The notes beneath the pieces are model-generated. The model was not told where the DNA came from, made no database searches, and saw only the letters and a list, made by a program, of their open reading frames with translations. 64,000 nt of DNA from Undaria pinnatifida (lineage: Eukaryota; Sar; Phaeophyceae; Laminariales; Alariaceae), in the NCBI GenBank assembly GCA_012845835.1, contig JABAKD010000005.1, positions 4,245,655-4,309,654 on the forward strand, in the 5' to 3' direction. Positions 51,012 through 63,229 of the stretch are shown one piece after another (positions within the stretch are counted from its first letter, which is position 1; every line of letters starts with the position of its first letter). The position numbers were made by a program, and so were the translations under genes.

Positions 51012-51258
51012 CGGTAGGGGGGTCCCCTTTTGGGCCCTTTATTTCAGTGGATAGGGGTCACTCGCGCGAGTAACCCCTATTTTTCTATGCAATCTTACGT
51101 TTTCTTCATGTTTTACATTGACGAAATCAATCCGCAATGCAAAGGTGATCTAAGCTTCGCCAAACCAAGTGCCTAAACCATCTTCATCCGTAGGGTACAG
51201 AGCTACTCGTGCGAGTGGCTCAAACGCACCAGTGAAAATGGGGGTACCCCCCCTACCG
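51012..51258. mobile_element. Family A MITE, intact, TA-flanked
   Basis: 247 bp, ends CGGTAGGGGGGTCCCC and GGGGGTACCCCCCCTACCG, with TA on both sides (51010-51011 and 51259-51260). The interior starts with CAGTGGATAGGGGTCACTCGCGCGAGTAACCCC and later has AGAGCTACTCGTGCGAGTGGCTC, two palindromic stems. No ORF. Confidence 0.8.
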
Positions 51259-52754
51259 TAGCCTTAGTCTCCCCGCTAATCCCCGCTAACGAAATGCCTC
51301 ACTACTATCTGTTTGACGAAACTCATTTATTTGCACACGTTTGGGCTTGCCAACGCCACTTTTGCTTCCGAGCGAGGAAAATCCAGGGACGACGATGTCT
51401 CGGCCTGGTCCTTGGAATCGCTGCGATAACTCACTTGCATACTCTACAGTAAAAAACGTCGCGTGTACGGTGTCTGTTGATGATTTCTCCGGTCGATGGT
51501 GTTCGTACAAACAGCCTGTCGCCTGGAACGGACCAATATGATATCAAAGATGGATCCAGCCTGGACCACCGCCCAGTGTCCAGAGTGTATTAGATACAAA
51601 GCGCTACCATTAAGTACCAAGTACCGGTATTAATGATGTAGGTCTCCTGTACCGTAGAGCTCTGTCTATAATAGCTAGAAGCCAGTCGACCGACTGCACG
51701 TACGTGTCGGCGGCAATAATCCTTACGCTTTGTGTGCCTATACCATATGTATTTTGTGGAATATACCTGGTACCGGGTACGTAGATCAGTCGGCGAAATA
51801 TAAGGATCGTGTTTTCTACTAATGCTACTACCTAAGCGGTGATTACATTTTCGGGAAAGCGAGGGGGGGGGATAAACCAACACAGCCCCCATTGAAGTCC
51901 GTGTAAAAGCTGACGGCTGAAATGTAGCTCTCTGACTGAGAGATTTCAGCCATGGGCCAGCCAGACACTGCATATCCGCCCGCGGCTGATTGATTCCGGT
52001 GCTGTGTCTACTTTTAAATGCAAAGTCAATATCATGTAGTTCTAGAAGCTAATTCAATCAAGGAGATGTGCTGTGAAGCGATCTCTCGGTGATGGTGCCA
52101 TTTATTTTAGCTGCTGCTGCTGTATGTCACAGCACCGCGGCAATACATCCCACAACAAACTGTGCACCATGCATACAGTGCCGTATTTTCGGCGCGGCTT
52201 GGAACAATCCGCTACCGGTATTTCATCATTACAGAGAATCACATCATACTAGTAATCATAACTCACGATGAAGAAAAAGAACTAGATATTCTCCAGTTTT
52301 TGCCACGACAAATAAATGCATGATATTTGGTTCTGATGTCTATGTTCCACTTACTTCCGGAAGTAGTAGTCAACGCGGTGGACAGATGAAAGCACTAGGC
52401 TACAACTAACTAATGATGCTAATTTTGTTTTTTTATTGTGTTTATTTCGCTCGATCAGACGTTCAATTTCTTGCCTCGGATAGTCGGATTGCGAAAACAA
52501 AACGAATGCAATGAATAATGTAGTGTTGGGCCTTGGCATCTTGTCATAAATCCTATCCATTCATTCGGCAAAGTACACAAGAAACGACGTCGTCGTGTCG
52601 GCATCTCGTATACAAGAGGCGGCCGCCAGAACGTCCGCGCGACATCACCCCCTCCTTGGCCCTAACGCATGCTACTACTACGAGAGTAGACTAACACCAT
52701 ACTTTTTACAAGACTAAGACAAAATACAAAGAACTTGCTGTGCGATGAACCATC
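51259..52754. other. Intergenic, no supported gene
   Basis: Frames of up to 127 codons (51590-51973, -) show no domain. TATACCTGGTACCGGGTACG palindromic words at 51763-51782. Confidence 0.35.
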
Positions 52755-52895
52755 TCATGGCCTACGTATACAATGAAACGCGTGGCCAAGAAATGGAAGA
52801 GATGCCGGCGACTTTGGTTTAATTATAAAATGGCCACGACATTCAGAGGCCGTTTAAACCAAAACAATGCTACCTACAATATCTATCGTAGCTCG
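52755..52895. repeat. Family C MITE, right half, diverged
   Basis: CTCATGGCCTACGTATACAATGAAA, then TCAGAGGCCGTTTAAACCAAAA-CAATGCTACC and TATCTATCGTAGC. Confidence 0.45.
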
Positions 52896-53504
52896 CCCCT
52901 AAAGCACCCCGCCAAAGGCCAAGGTAGGGCTGTAAAATCGCGCTGCTAACAAATCAACGACTTGGCTGTTGTTGGACTTCGTTGATGCTCGCAAAAAACC
53001 GCGGGCGCACCAACAATCTCTTTCTTTCCCTCTGGTTGCCTGTTCAGGCATTCCTTCTCCTTATTGCTTCTTCTGCCGTTCATTTGCGCATTTTGCGGAC
53101 GTCCGCGTTTTTGTTTGATCGATTGTGTCTGAGCCGTGATTTTTTCGTGGCTCACGATCGATGCGTTTTGGTCTGGAGATATTGTCATACAAGCTCGTTG
53201 GCTGAGTTATTCACTAGCCAACTCTCAACATTATTTCGCCGTCAAGTAAAAAAGCCAAGTCCCGCTGTGGCCGAAAGCACAACAACAAGACAAAGCACCG
53301 TGCTGCTGCGGAGGCGCACAATACTATTTCTCAGGCTTCTCCCATAATACCTCACCCTGAAGGAGCTGTATAGACTACACCTCCGTTCCGAAAACCTGTC
53401 GTTGAGTGAAAACATTTGTGATACCCTAATAACAATCCCATAGCCTTGTGGTGTATATACAGAGAACAAACAATCAATGAAAATTTTCCCGACGAAAACG
53501 AAAA
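52896..53504. other. Intergenic, no supported gene
   Basis: The 121-codon frame at 52982 (+) has no domain, so it was not called. Confidence 0.3.
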
Positions 53505-53605
53505 GCAATGAAATTCCGTCGATTTCGGGTGAAGGAGCCGCAGTCGTTCAGAGAGCGCGGGTCAGCGAAAAAGTGCTCTTACAGTACCTCTTTTTTGTCT
53601 GATGT
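53505..53605. repeat. Family C MITE, right half
   Basis: GCAATGAAATTCCGTCGATTTCGGGTGAAGGAGC, GTCGTTCAGAGAG, AAAAAGTGCTCTTACAGTACCTC. It matches the right halves of the complete copies, with losses. Confidence 0.45.
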
Positions 53606-55890
53606 CATGCTTCAGAGTAAGAACTAGCCAAAAAATGTTATATATAGCAGGAACAAGAAAACAACAACAGTTACTCCAAGAGCAAGAAAGAAGTTTTCCC
53701 CGTTTTTTTTATAACATATTCCTCCGTGAAGGTACCCGCACCCGTTTAGGAATAAATACCGAATTAACTATCACACAGTATAGCTGGTACCTAGCAAAGA
53801 CGATGTTCAGTAATAATAGTAAAAAATTGTTGACCCAGACAGAGAGAGGCTGAGGTTCTAGTCTATTTGTAGGAGATGGTGTTATACGCCAAGTTCAGTA
53901 GACGTAATGGCTTCCAATTTCTTGCTGTCGTGTACATCGAAGCCTGGCTTTATTTTATACCCTGTTTCCTATTTTTCTTATTTGTTGTAGGTGTCCTGCG
54001 TTGTGGCCGTGCGACCGAACGATCGATCTGCGGAGCATCTACTGGCCACACCGCCGCCCACAACCGATAACGCTTCGTATCAAGCCGGCGGGATCCTTTT
54101 CGTGGAAATGTTTCTGAACGTGTGTCCCCTTGTACCGGATGAAATAGCACCGCCTGCACGGGTGAAATCCAGTATAGCCACAGGCCACTCGGCAATCGAG
54201 CCACGAACCACTCTCCCACTTCCTAATCTTCTCGCCACACCAACCAACCAGTTCCTTCTTCGGCACAACGCACATTCTCTCTATACAGGTGAGACGCATT
54301 ACATTCTTCTCTGTCTGGAGGGAAACTTGACTGTGTAACCTCTCTTCTCCTTATTATGGCTATTATTGTGCGTCCTCGACGCTGGAATAATTCTAGCACA
54401 CACTGTATACAAAGCTAACTTGATTAGACCTTTCAACGTGATCTCGAGAGTACACGTTCACACACCAACCATGTACAACCACCAATCACCCATTAATCAG
54501 TGAAGATGTTTTACTGCAGGAATAATAGAACTACCAGAGGTACTAATAATACTTCAGGCTAACGAAAAATCCGCCTCCCGCGAACATAACGCGCAGGGGT
54601 TACAAGGAGATGGACAATCGTAACGTTTTACTGAGCAAGGGCGTTTGGAAACAACAATAATTTATTATAATAGGCGGTATTGAGTGTCTTGAGGATATCA
54701 TAGACTAGTAGCCCTGAAGAAAACCGCCAGGCCGCTGGGGCAACGGAGGAAGAGTCCGGAAGATTGCGGCCAATGAACTGGGGATGCAACGCAGACTAGG
54801 AATATGTATAAAATTAAGACGGAAAAGAAAGAATGTGCTGGGGAAGGGAAAAAAATAAGGAACTGGTAGGCGGAAGTTCATAGAATAAGACATCCTTCTC
54901 CATTACGGAAGGATGACCAATTTGGACGGTACCTACGCTGCATCGCCAGAGGGTGGAAACGAAATAAAAAGGATACGCGCGTTGGGGTGTTTCGTAGTCA
55001 AGGAGGGTTGCACCCACTTCGGCGCGTGTATACGATAAAGTTGCACTCTCCTTGTGTAGCCAACCGGTTTCTGATTAGCGGAGCCGTGCCCCAACCGTGC
55101 GCCAATTGGGGAATCATTGTACCCAATAGCGCCTGAGAGAATTATATTTTTTGTTCCACACTATCATTTTAATTCCGTTGTATGCTACACTCACTCCTAG
55201 GAATAGGCGATGAGGTGGTTCATCGGGTTCTTCACTTTCAATCATCTTCAAGGTCACACAGTGTAGAGCTCCTGACGCGAGGGGGCTCGAAAAGCACGCG
55301 TGCACACCCTTGCAGCAGTAGCAGCGGGTGTCACCTTACGCCCAGCTAGCTCATGATATTCGCCGATACTCTTAATTAATGGGCTTTTGTGGTCCAGGTA
55401 TCATCGCGGGTCACCCGTGATATTTCTGGTATCATGGTGATCTTGACACGTCGGCTCCCGCCAGCTAGTTTGGCAGCCTCTTCGTAACGCCTTCTTTTCA
55501 GTGCTCGCAAATGATACAATAAATACTAAAAACAAAATTATGTCCATACCTGGTATTGGTTTGTACATACCAGTCAGGGTCTAATACAAGGCATTTGTCC
55601 TAACTATAAGCCGATGTAAACATGGTATATGTTTCGGCCAGACTGGCTATATATACATATTGTGTATGTATGTTACCCATCCTCTAGTCAGTGTGCAGCA
55701 GGCTGTTCAACTTGGATCTCTCGCGTAAACATTACCAAAAGGTAGAAGAGAAAACCAAGAGGGGACCCCTTGAAACAGCAGGAAACCCACATGCATGCAA
55801 GGCTGCGGTGGGAGGGTACCCCCATTTCCACTATGCCCGGTTTTCGCCAGTCGCATGATGAGTGACTGTTGATATTTTACTTTGTTTCTT
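53606..55890. other. Intergenic, no supported gene
   Basis: No gene and no clear member of families A-G. Overlapping frames at 53950-54338 on both strands have no domain. Short TATACCTGG/TACCAGGTA words occur near 55550-55570. Confidence 0.35.
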
Positions 55891-56189
55891 CACACAAATC
55901 TACTTTCCAGCTTCTGGACAAGCCGTGGTCACAGGTGTCGTCTCTTGTCCCCCCCCGGTTCTTGCCTTCAATTTTTACCGCGCATAGGGTTCAGCAATCC
56001 CACTGCTCGTCGAGTTTTTCATCAAGTGTTGCTAACTCACGCTCTCGCGTTTTCCGCAAGTCAGTTTGGGCACAAGAAAACCTCTCACGAATTCATACGA
56101 GTATGCACTCGGGGGGATTCGAACTCACGAAGCTGGCCTATGATACCAGGCTCGAGGGTAGCCTGATAAGCCACTGGGGCGACCGGCTC
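55891..56189 (-). mobile_element. tRNA-headed SINE, full length
   Basis: Minus-strand head (from 56189 downwards) reads GCCGGTCGCCCCAGTGGCTTATC, a good A-box region, and GAGTTCGAATCCCCCCGAG, a good B-box. The body and CACCTGTGACCACGGCTTGT tail match the other copies. Among the copies it keeps the best tRNA-like head. Confidence 0.75.
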
Positions 56190-56309
56190 AATGTACCTCA
56201 CCGAGAAAAAAAACTTTATGGAGGAGATGTTTTCGGCGCAGCGTACCTTTTCACATTCCGTTCGTTGTGGATTCATATCGAAAAATGAACAGATCACGAC
56301 ACCTTAAGG

Positions 56310-56380
56310 CCGTCAAAGGAATGGGAGGAGGATCACTCGCGCGAGTGACCCCAAAAGCGCCCCCCCCCATACCGTACGTA
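56310..56380. repeat. Family A fragment
   Basis: GGATCACTCGCGCGAGTGACC is the palindromic core, followed by CCCCCCATACCGTACG, a degraded terminus. The centre of the element is deleted. Confidence 0.5.
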
Positions 56381-56769
56381 GTTTTTGTCATCTCTTCTTC
56401 CTCCTTTCAGCACCAACATGCTGCTTGCGGCTGATATCATGTGCCTGCTGCTGTTCCGTCGGTCATCTGACAGTGCGTAGCAGCACGTGTCTTGTCCCAA
56501 CCATCATAGCATATCACCCACAAAATGAATAGAAGTTCAGAATCCTATTGCTTATTGTACGGCGATGAAGAGACCACCCAATCGATGCTGGAATGCCTCG
56601 AACAAGAAAGACCCAATCATTGCTGGAACGTGATATTGTCTAATTCATATCGAACAAAGGAGGAGCGCCACTCGCACCGTAATACAAAAGAAGCACCACG
56701 GATACGACACCACAGCGCAATATATACAAGAAAAAAATCCACGAACGTTTTTTTTCGTCTGTGATTGCA
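56381..56769. other. Intergenic, nothing assigned
   Basis: No supported gene. Confidence 0.3.
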
Positions 56770-56960
56770 GGGTTCGCTTTTCGCCCAAAGTATATTCTGA
56801 ACAACTGGGCTCCTTAACCTTCCTTTAACCAAAATTTGTCGGAACGGCATTCTTGTTTCATTTTTTTCTTCTGTATACCGTACCTAGAGGGCACGGGCTT
56901 GTTCACCCGGTTGCGCTCTCACGTTTCTCAATTCCGTTTGTGGGTGTGGTTCCGCGTCCT
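56770..56960. repeat. Family C MITE, left part, diverged
   Basis: CTGAACAACTGGGCTCCTTAACC, AAAATTTGTCGGAACGGCATTC, CCGTACCTAGAGGGCACGGG. It lies next to a complete copy at 57022. Confidence 0.45.
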
Positions 56961-57021
56961 GAAAAAAAATATCCAGAAGAACCCATCGATCAGACATTGT
57001 TCCAACCGTATGTTCCGTGAG

Positions 57022-57284
57022 GGATGCGTGCTACGCTAGAGGTGTACCTTTTTTTGGCGTTTTTTTCTGAATGGCGGTTCTCCTGAACCCAAAATCGTCG
57101 GATATACGACCTTTTTTTAGCACGATTCTCGTCTTGTACCTAGGCCATGGGGTTTTTCTCCCGGTACCAGGGGTAGTATTTTTATTTTTTTCAAACCATT
57201 TCTTAGGGAGAGTGGTATGTTAAGCTCCTAAATCGAGGGGTAGTACTAGAAAAAAACTGGTGCACCTCTATTGTAGAAGACATC
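57022..57284. mobile_element. Family C MITE, complete
   Basis: Ends GGATGCGTGCTACGCTAGAGGT and TGCACCTCTATTGTAGAAGACATC. The interior has CTGAATGGCGGTTCTCCTGAACCC, TCGTCGGATAT, GTACCTAGGCCATGGGG and TTAAGCTCCTAAATCGAGG. Confidence 0.7.
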
Positions 57285-58860
57285 TTAATTAAGGCGTGCC
57301 GGTACCGACGGTATTTTTGATGGGACTGCCGGCCTTACCGCAGTGTTGTAGATACCGTTGTTAAGGTCATAACCGAACACGCAAGAAGTTGACGGGCGCG
57401 AGAGATTGATTCGTACCGAGCGCGCCGTCATAAGTAGGCAGGGTGTTGTGGTTGTATGGAACACCCGGGGGTACTATTATTCGGTGTCGTATTTATTTGT
57501 ACCGAACAAATACCTCGGGGATACTTTGTTTGGTACACGTGCCCTACTAAACATACAGCGCTCTTGAGGTTTTCAAACGATACCGCTTTTTCTCCCCGGC
57601 CTCTGGACGCACCGAAGGCCTTCAATTCACCAGTCAGTGCTACTTACAGGCATGCAGGCAGTGGCCAAATCGATACTATTGGTAAAGAAACAGCAAACCC
57701 GTATATTCCTCTTGAGCTGCACACAAGGAAAATCATACCGAACGCAGCGACGCCTGGTGGGAACTCATAATAATAGGTTTCGTGAAGCAAAACAGGCTGA
57801 TTTTGACAAGTTACATGGCGGATAGTTTTTCGCCAAAGAAACAACACGGCGCGTCACGGAGCATGAACTATGACTGTCCTGCTGGGCTCTTCGTCTGCTC
57901 TCTTATGTAGGTAGAAACAACAAGGCAGCACTGACCGACTCCTGGCTATCTAGTCTATAGGCCCAACACGGATTAAAAAGTGTGCACAAGCCGCCATAAC
58001 GTTGCCCGTTCTTGATATTCAACGATGTGCAGAAAAAGGAGCTTCAACTGCGAACAATCCACACACATTCTTGTTTGTTGCCAGGAAAAAGAGGAAGATT
58101 TTGTAAAATTTCTATTATTCTAACGACAACGTCACTCAACTACTGTGTGCGAGTTCGACAAATTTAGGGTCGATATGCATATATATTTGCAAGCTGCGTT
58201 GTTGGTACTCAAGTCTTGTAGAAAAATATGAGGGTGAGTTTTTTTCCACTTAATAATGGGAGCGGTCCTGTGATTTTTTTTTCTTTTTTCTTCTTTTTGG
58301 TACATTCAACATTAATATCAATACATTTTGTTTTTCTCCACAATAATAACTATGGCGGGTTTTGGCATTTTTTCTCTGTCTAGGTGGTGAATTCTGAGCT
58401 AGATCCAACATACAATCTATTATTATATTATTGCATATGTTTATTACAGCAATTTTCACTATAATACTGATCTAGCAGCACATGTACCATGGTGGATGGT
58501 TTGTGTGTGGTTCTTCGCTGTCCCTGTGCCCTTGGCGACGAACGTTCTTCTTACCTTAAAGTTTGCCCATTTTGTCCCCTCAGCTTCTGAGTTCCCTCAC
58601 CACCAACCGTCCGCTCGGCCTCTCTCGTTTGATGCCTACCTTTCCTTTCAGGAAGCGCAAGAAGAATAAACTGTTTGCAGAGAGAGCCAGTCAGGATTTG
58701 AAATGTTGACGCTACGTAGACGCTTTTTTTTTCAAATGTTAGCGTGTCGTCGACATGCGATTGAGCTACTTTTTTTTTTTTTTTGTACGCTACCTATTCT
58801 CCAGCACTATATGACATGACTCTGTTAAGGAGTTGTCTCACGCACGGTAGGTAGGCGTTG
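57285..58860. other. Intergenic, no supported gene
   Basis: A repeated CGGTAC-type stretch lies at 57298-57330. No frame is convincing. T-rich runs at 58272-58300 and 58769-58784. Confidence 0.35.
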
Positions 58861-59148
58861 CGACGCGTGCTACGATAGAGGTGAACCCCTTTTTGGTCCG
58901 AGGTTGGTTCTTTAACTTGGGAGCGCAAGACCTTTCTATACCCAAAGACCGATTTGGAGAACAATCAAACTGCTATAATAGACCGGATGAAAATCCCATG
59001 GGCTGGGGTACACGACCGTGATCATGGAAACAAAAATGGCCTATTTTTTTTTTTTCCCGACGATTTTGGGTTGAGGAGCCCCGTCATCCAGAAAACATTT
59101 TGACCAAAAAAAGGTATACCTTAATACCTCTATCGTAGCATGTGCGTC
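58861..59148. mobile_element. Family C MITE, complete
   Basis: Ends CGACGCGTGCTACGATAGAGGTG and TACCTCTATCGTAGCATGTGCG, 288 bp, with CCCAAAGACCGATTTGG, CCGGATGAAAATCCCATGGG, CGACGATTTTGGGTTGAGGAGC and TCATCCAGAAAACA. Confidence 0.75.
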
Positions 59149-59149
59149 T

Positions 59150-59345
59150 TGTACATTTTTATGGGGGAAACGTTTCTGGCCGAGTGAAATCCTCGAGCTG
59201 TGCAACCCTCGGTTAGTAACATTGTTTTGCGTGTAGATTTGGTATGTTGCGGGATTAGTTCGTGAAAATGTAGGTCGGGTCGCGCGGACGAACGAATGTC
59301 TTCGAATATCACGTTTCGGGCGTGAGGTATACTCAAGTCCAGTAT
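59150..59345. repeat. Family D MITE, ends lost
   Basis: GGGGGAAACGTTTCTGGCCGAGTGAAATCCTCGAG, TTTTGCGTGTAGATTTGG, GTCGGGTCGCGCGGACGAACGAATGTC and GGGCGTGAGGTATACTCAAG match internal landmarks of family D. Confidence 0.5.
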
Positions 59346-60777
59346 AAGTAGTGTTAAGAGGTCAGAAACTTCTGCTGCGCCGCTAGCGCGGGACGAGGCC
59401 AGGACGTGGCCAAGACGCCGTCTTAGGCCCGATAACGTAGATATAGTCAGCGTTGATCTGCCTTCTTACTTAGTGTTACGTTGTCAGAGACGCACGCAAC
59501 GGTTTACCCATTTGATGATGATGCGCCTTTTTTTTCCAATACTTCCCACATAATAAGGAGCTCTACGCCCGAACCCAAATCAAAACCCAAAGCCTGATTT
59601 TGAAAAAAAAGGTGAAAGTACAACACGATGAAGAGATCCATCGCCTATTATTAATTGGCATATAAAAAAGAAAACACGATGCTAATAAAACATTAGATGC
59701 AGACGAGGTTTGGGTAATAAAGGAACCCCGTCATTTATTCTGAAAGCACGCTTGCCGAGGTGTGCAATAATATCTCCTCGACCTTTTAATTAAGAAAAAA
59801 ACCCCTGGATGGGATCAGTGCGGGGTGCGCCTCGAAGTTTCAGCGAGCGCTAAATAAAGGTCGTTTTTGCGTACGCAGCTGAATATTCAGCCGCCCGGCA
59901 AAACAATCGTTCTTCCCTATCGGAGCAAACAAAACATAATTATTCACCCGCCATTCATTATCATTTCCGGGGTTTTCTTTTTCATGTTTGTTTGGTGCTT
60001 AGCACTGACCCCAGCCAATAATTGCACACATCATAGGTGGGATATATAAGAGCCCTGTTAATGAACTGTACATTTCCCGGAAGACAGATGTTGGCCTCCA
60101 CACGAATATAGATGATCTATCATCATGCTCCCGGATTGGAGCTGTATGGCCTACGGCATGACCTAGCACAATATCATGTTCGTTCGTGGATTGCATCTGT
60201 GCTGCACAGATCCCGATCAACGTGTGCACCTGTTGTGCATCATATATATGTACATCGATATAGTTTAGTTCATCTCGATCTTGATCTGTCCGGTGTGTCA
60301 CAACGTCGACGGCACCTTAAAAATACCGTTATTAATAGTACAATTAGCATAACGAAAAATGCGTCCGGCAGAACAATTGTGATCCCTCCCGGTCAGAGCA
60401 AACGAAGGAGCAAGGTTGTCCTCCACCTACGGAGACAACTATGCTTGGTTCTGAACGACAGCACTTCGAAGCACTACCATTCGCAAGTTTGCCTACGTAC
60501 AACGCGCGGCATGATGAGTGCTCCGCAACGTCGATTACTCATAAACAAACGTCTTCAAACACCAGAAAGAAGAAACAAAAACATAGTTACTTTTGAGATA
60601 ACTATCCTATCCTCTCATCGGCCGTCTTGCGCCGTTTTGCGCAACAACTCCAATCAAACACGCTTGGCACACACACATGGTTTACTCAATCCTTGTTCGT
60701 TCTTTGACCATTTCCACTGCAGCACTTCAACAATAATTCCACACTTGCTCTAGGCAGTGTGTCCTCCTCCGAACGAC
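59346..60777. other. Intergenic, no supported gene; short duplicated block
   Basis: CGCCCGGCAAAACAATCGTTC...CGGAGCAAACAAAACA (59890-59936) and CGTCCGGCAGAACAATTGTG...CAGAGCAAACGAAGG (60363-60409) are diverged copies about 470 bp apart. The 213-codon frame at 60112-60753 has no domain and spans the duplicated block and the GATC-type repeat, so it was not called. Confidence 0.35.
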
Positions 60778-61075
60778 GCGTGCTATTATGATGATAGAGG
60801 CAGCAGTATTCGGCTGAAACGTTTTCAGATTGACGGGTGTCCTTGTTAAACATCAACAACCTGTTTATCAGATCGTCGGAACCTTCATTCTTGTTTCGCG
60901 ATACTTTTCGTCTTATTATACGAGTACTGGTATAGTCTAGTCGACAACTGTACCTGAGCCATCGCATGGCTGCGATGCAGCGGATTCTAAGAATTTTCTG
61001 AGCTCCTAACATGAGGAGCTCAATCGGACAGGTATTTTATCAGTTAATCCAACAACTGCAACCTCTACCGTGGCG
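60778..61075. repeat. Composite of family C left part and family D right part
   Basis: Starts GACGCGTGCTATTATGATGATAGAGG with CAGATCGTCGGAACCTTCATTCTTG (family C), and ends TGAGCTCCTAACATGAGGAGCTCAATCGG...CAACTGCAACCTCTACCGTGG (family D). The join may be a recombination or nested insertion followed by deletion. Confidence 0.45.
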
Positions 61076-61079
61076 GTGG

Positions 61080-61145
61080 TAAAAGTAGTAGCAGCAGCAG
61101 TAGTTGTAGTTGTAGTAGTAGTTGTTGTTATAGTAGTAGTAGGTT
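61080..61145. repeat. (GTA/GTT/GCA)n triplet patch
   Basis: Imperfect triplets GTAGTAGCAGCAGCAGTAGTTGTAGTTG and so on. Confidence 0.85.
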
Positions 61146-62140
61146 TATCGGGTCTATCTAGCACTTTTATTATTTTTGTGCAAATCACTTTTTTTTGGGT
61201 GGGGTATAGACTAGACTCGTAGAGCTCTTCAAGTGATTAACCACAAGGAAACAAAGACGCACGAGCTACTACTACTGTAGTATTAGTAGCAGCTGTCCCT
61301 CAAACTCAAAAACGCTTGTGCAGTTTTAAGCCATGCGTCCACACTAAATTTACTGCAAGTATTGCGCCTGCTCTACTAACGAATGCCGCTAGTGTTCAAC
61401 ACTTCATCATTTCCCTCGACCGTCTCACGTTCGGATTTGACTCAACCCAGGGCTAACGGTGGCGGTGGTACACCCACGGAATAGCACGCTCTAAGGAGAT
61501 GGCTCGACTCCTTATCCTCACCACGTTGCTGGCAACATTCAACGTCATCGCTGGCGCCTCGCTGTTTTCTTGGAGTGAGTTGCACACGGACCAGCACGTC
61601 CATTTGGGACTGAAACAGTACTATAATGCACAACTAGTAGTGTACGTAGTCTCCGAATGAATTTAAAAAGGTAGACTGGATGGTTCACCACCCCTGTGCT
61701 AATAGAGCAATCCTGTTATTATAAAAATAATATAAAAATAATATTATTGTAGTGCCGTGATGCATGACATCGTGTGTATGCCTGTGCAGCAGTATACGGC
61801 TCAGTGTCGCTCCGCCAAGAAAACAATACTACTATTGAAAATGCAAACAGGTGCGCATTCGACGGCTCAGTATCCCTCCAGACTACATGTAGAACGATAC
61901 TACTGCTTGCTGTGTAGTATGCTTACCGGTACACATTGGGCAGCGTACAGCAATCCCTCTACCAATATGGCAGTGCTAGTCAATGACGCCTGCCACGACA
62001 GAGAGAGGGCGGCACCTTTTTGAAACTTTGTATTTTTGCATTTTATTTGGGAACTCATCCTCATTATTAACCCAATATTATTGTTGAAAGGTTATCTTGT
62101 GCTTGTTTGATCTCCTTTTTAATATTTTATACCTAGTCCA
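61146..62140. other. Intergenic, no supported gene
   Basis: AT-rich near-palindrome TTATTATAAAAATAATATAAAAATAATA at 61717-61744. ATACTACTRTTG... and CGGCTCAGTRTC steps repeat loosely at 61797-61900. No gene. Confidence 0.35.
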
Positions 62141-62390
62141 TGACGCTTGCTACGATGGAGGTGCACCACGTTTTTTTCTGAGATGCTCCTCAATTAGGGA
62201 GCTGAAGACCTCTCCCACAACAGGTTTAGAGAAGAAAAAAACTGCTACACACCGGATGAAAATCCAACGGCCTAGGTACACAACGAAAATCATGCGAAAA
62301 ACACGGCATTTTTCCGACGATAGTATTAGTAGGTTAACGAGCCCCGTCATTCAGAAACCATGTAGGCCAAAAGAAGGCATAGCATGCGTC
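62141..62390. mobile_element. Family C MITE, complete
   Basis: Ends TGACGCTTGCTACGATGGAGGTG and GGCATAGCATGCGTC, 250 bp. The interior has CTCCTCAATTAGGGAGCTGAAGACC, CCGGATGAAAATCC, CCTAGGTACACAACGAAAATC and CGAGCCCCGTCATTCAGAAACC. Confidence 0.7.
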
Positions 62391-62544
62391 CCATGATAAT
62401 GCTCATCGGTTGGAACTTGAAAGTTTCTCAACTAAGGACCCGCATAAAACGAACAGATATGGCGGAACACTCTACCGTACCATTTGGCGAATGGACACAG
62501 ACGGTACAACATTGACGGTGTAATATTCCGCTACCAGTAGAACA
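62391..62544. other. Spacer, nothing assigned
   Basis: No gene or repeat seen. Confidence 0.3.
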
Positions 62545-62645
62545 CTACCACTACTACTACTACTGCTACTGCTACTACTAATACTACTACTACTTCTACT
62601 ACAACCAGCACCACTACCACCTACGCTACTACAGTACTGCTGCTT

Positions 62646-62685
<40 letters not shown>

Positions 62686-62712
62686 CACTACTACTACCAC
62701 TACTACTACTAT
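62545..62712. repeat. (ACT)n microsatellite
   Basis: Over 160 bp of mostly ACT triplets with GCT, ACC and TCT variants. The purest run is 62647-62690. Confidence 0.95.
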
Positions 62713-63229
62713 CAATAGGCGGTTTGACATTTCTCTAGACCACTACCGCGATATGATAGAGAATACTAGCGTGTGCATGTATTCACTGATTAGTCCAGCA
62801 TCCCTCTCCACTATTGGAGAACGGTAATACCGCTGCTGTGGTGTATGCATGCCAGCACACATTAGGCGGTTCAATACGTCTCAACTGATTTAACAATACT
62901 GAATACCACCGTATCCCCGTTGTAAAATACGGATAACACGTCTATCCGTGTCTTTCTGGTTGTCTGTTAGGCTGTCATAATGATCTAGCCATTGAGGGGG
63001 TTTCGGCCTCGTCTTGCAGTATGGGTAGGGAGGGCGGGCGGCACAACCATCAGAACACCAGGTCTCATGACGCGCCGATCTGTGGCCGTAGCGAGTTGAA
63101 CGTTCTCGACAACCCCGAGGCAGTCCTCACAGCGATCAAGCCATCCTTGCTGCTTTCAGAGAACGTTGTCGATTATCGCCGTTAATTGGCGTTGGAAATC
63201 CTTGCCAGAAAACTAGAAGCCGCTGGTCC
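62713..63229. other. Intergenic, nothing assigned
   Basis: No supported gene. Confidence 0.3.

Noticed and set aside
60112-60753. 213-codon plus-strand ORF
   Set aside because: Crosses a dispersed GATC-type repeat and a locally duplicated block, with no recognisable domain or coding bias.
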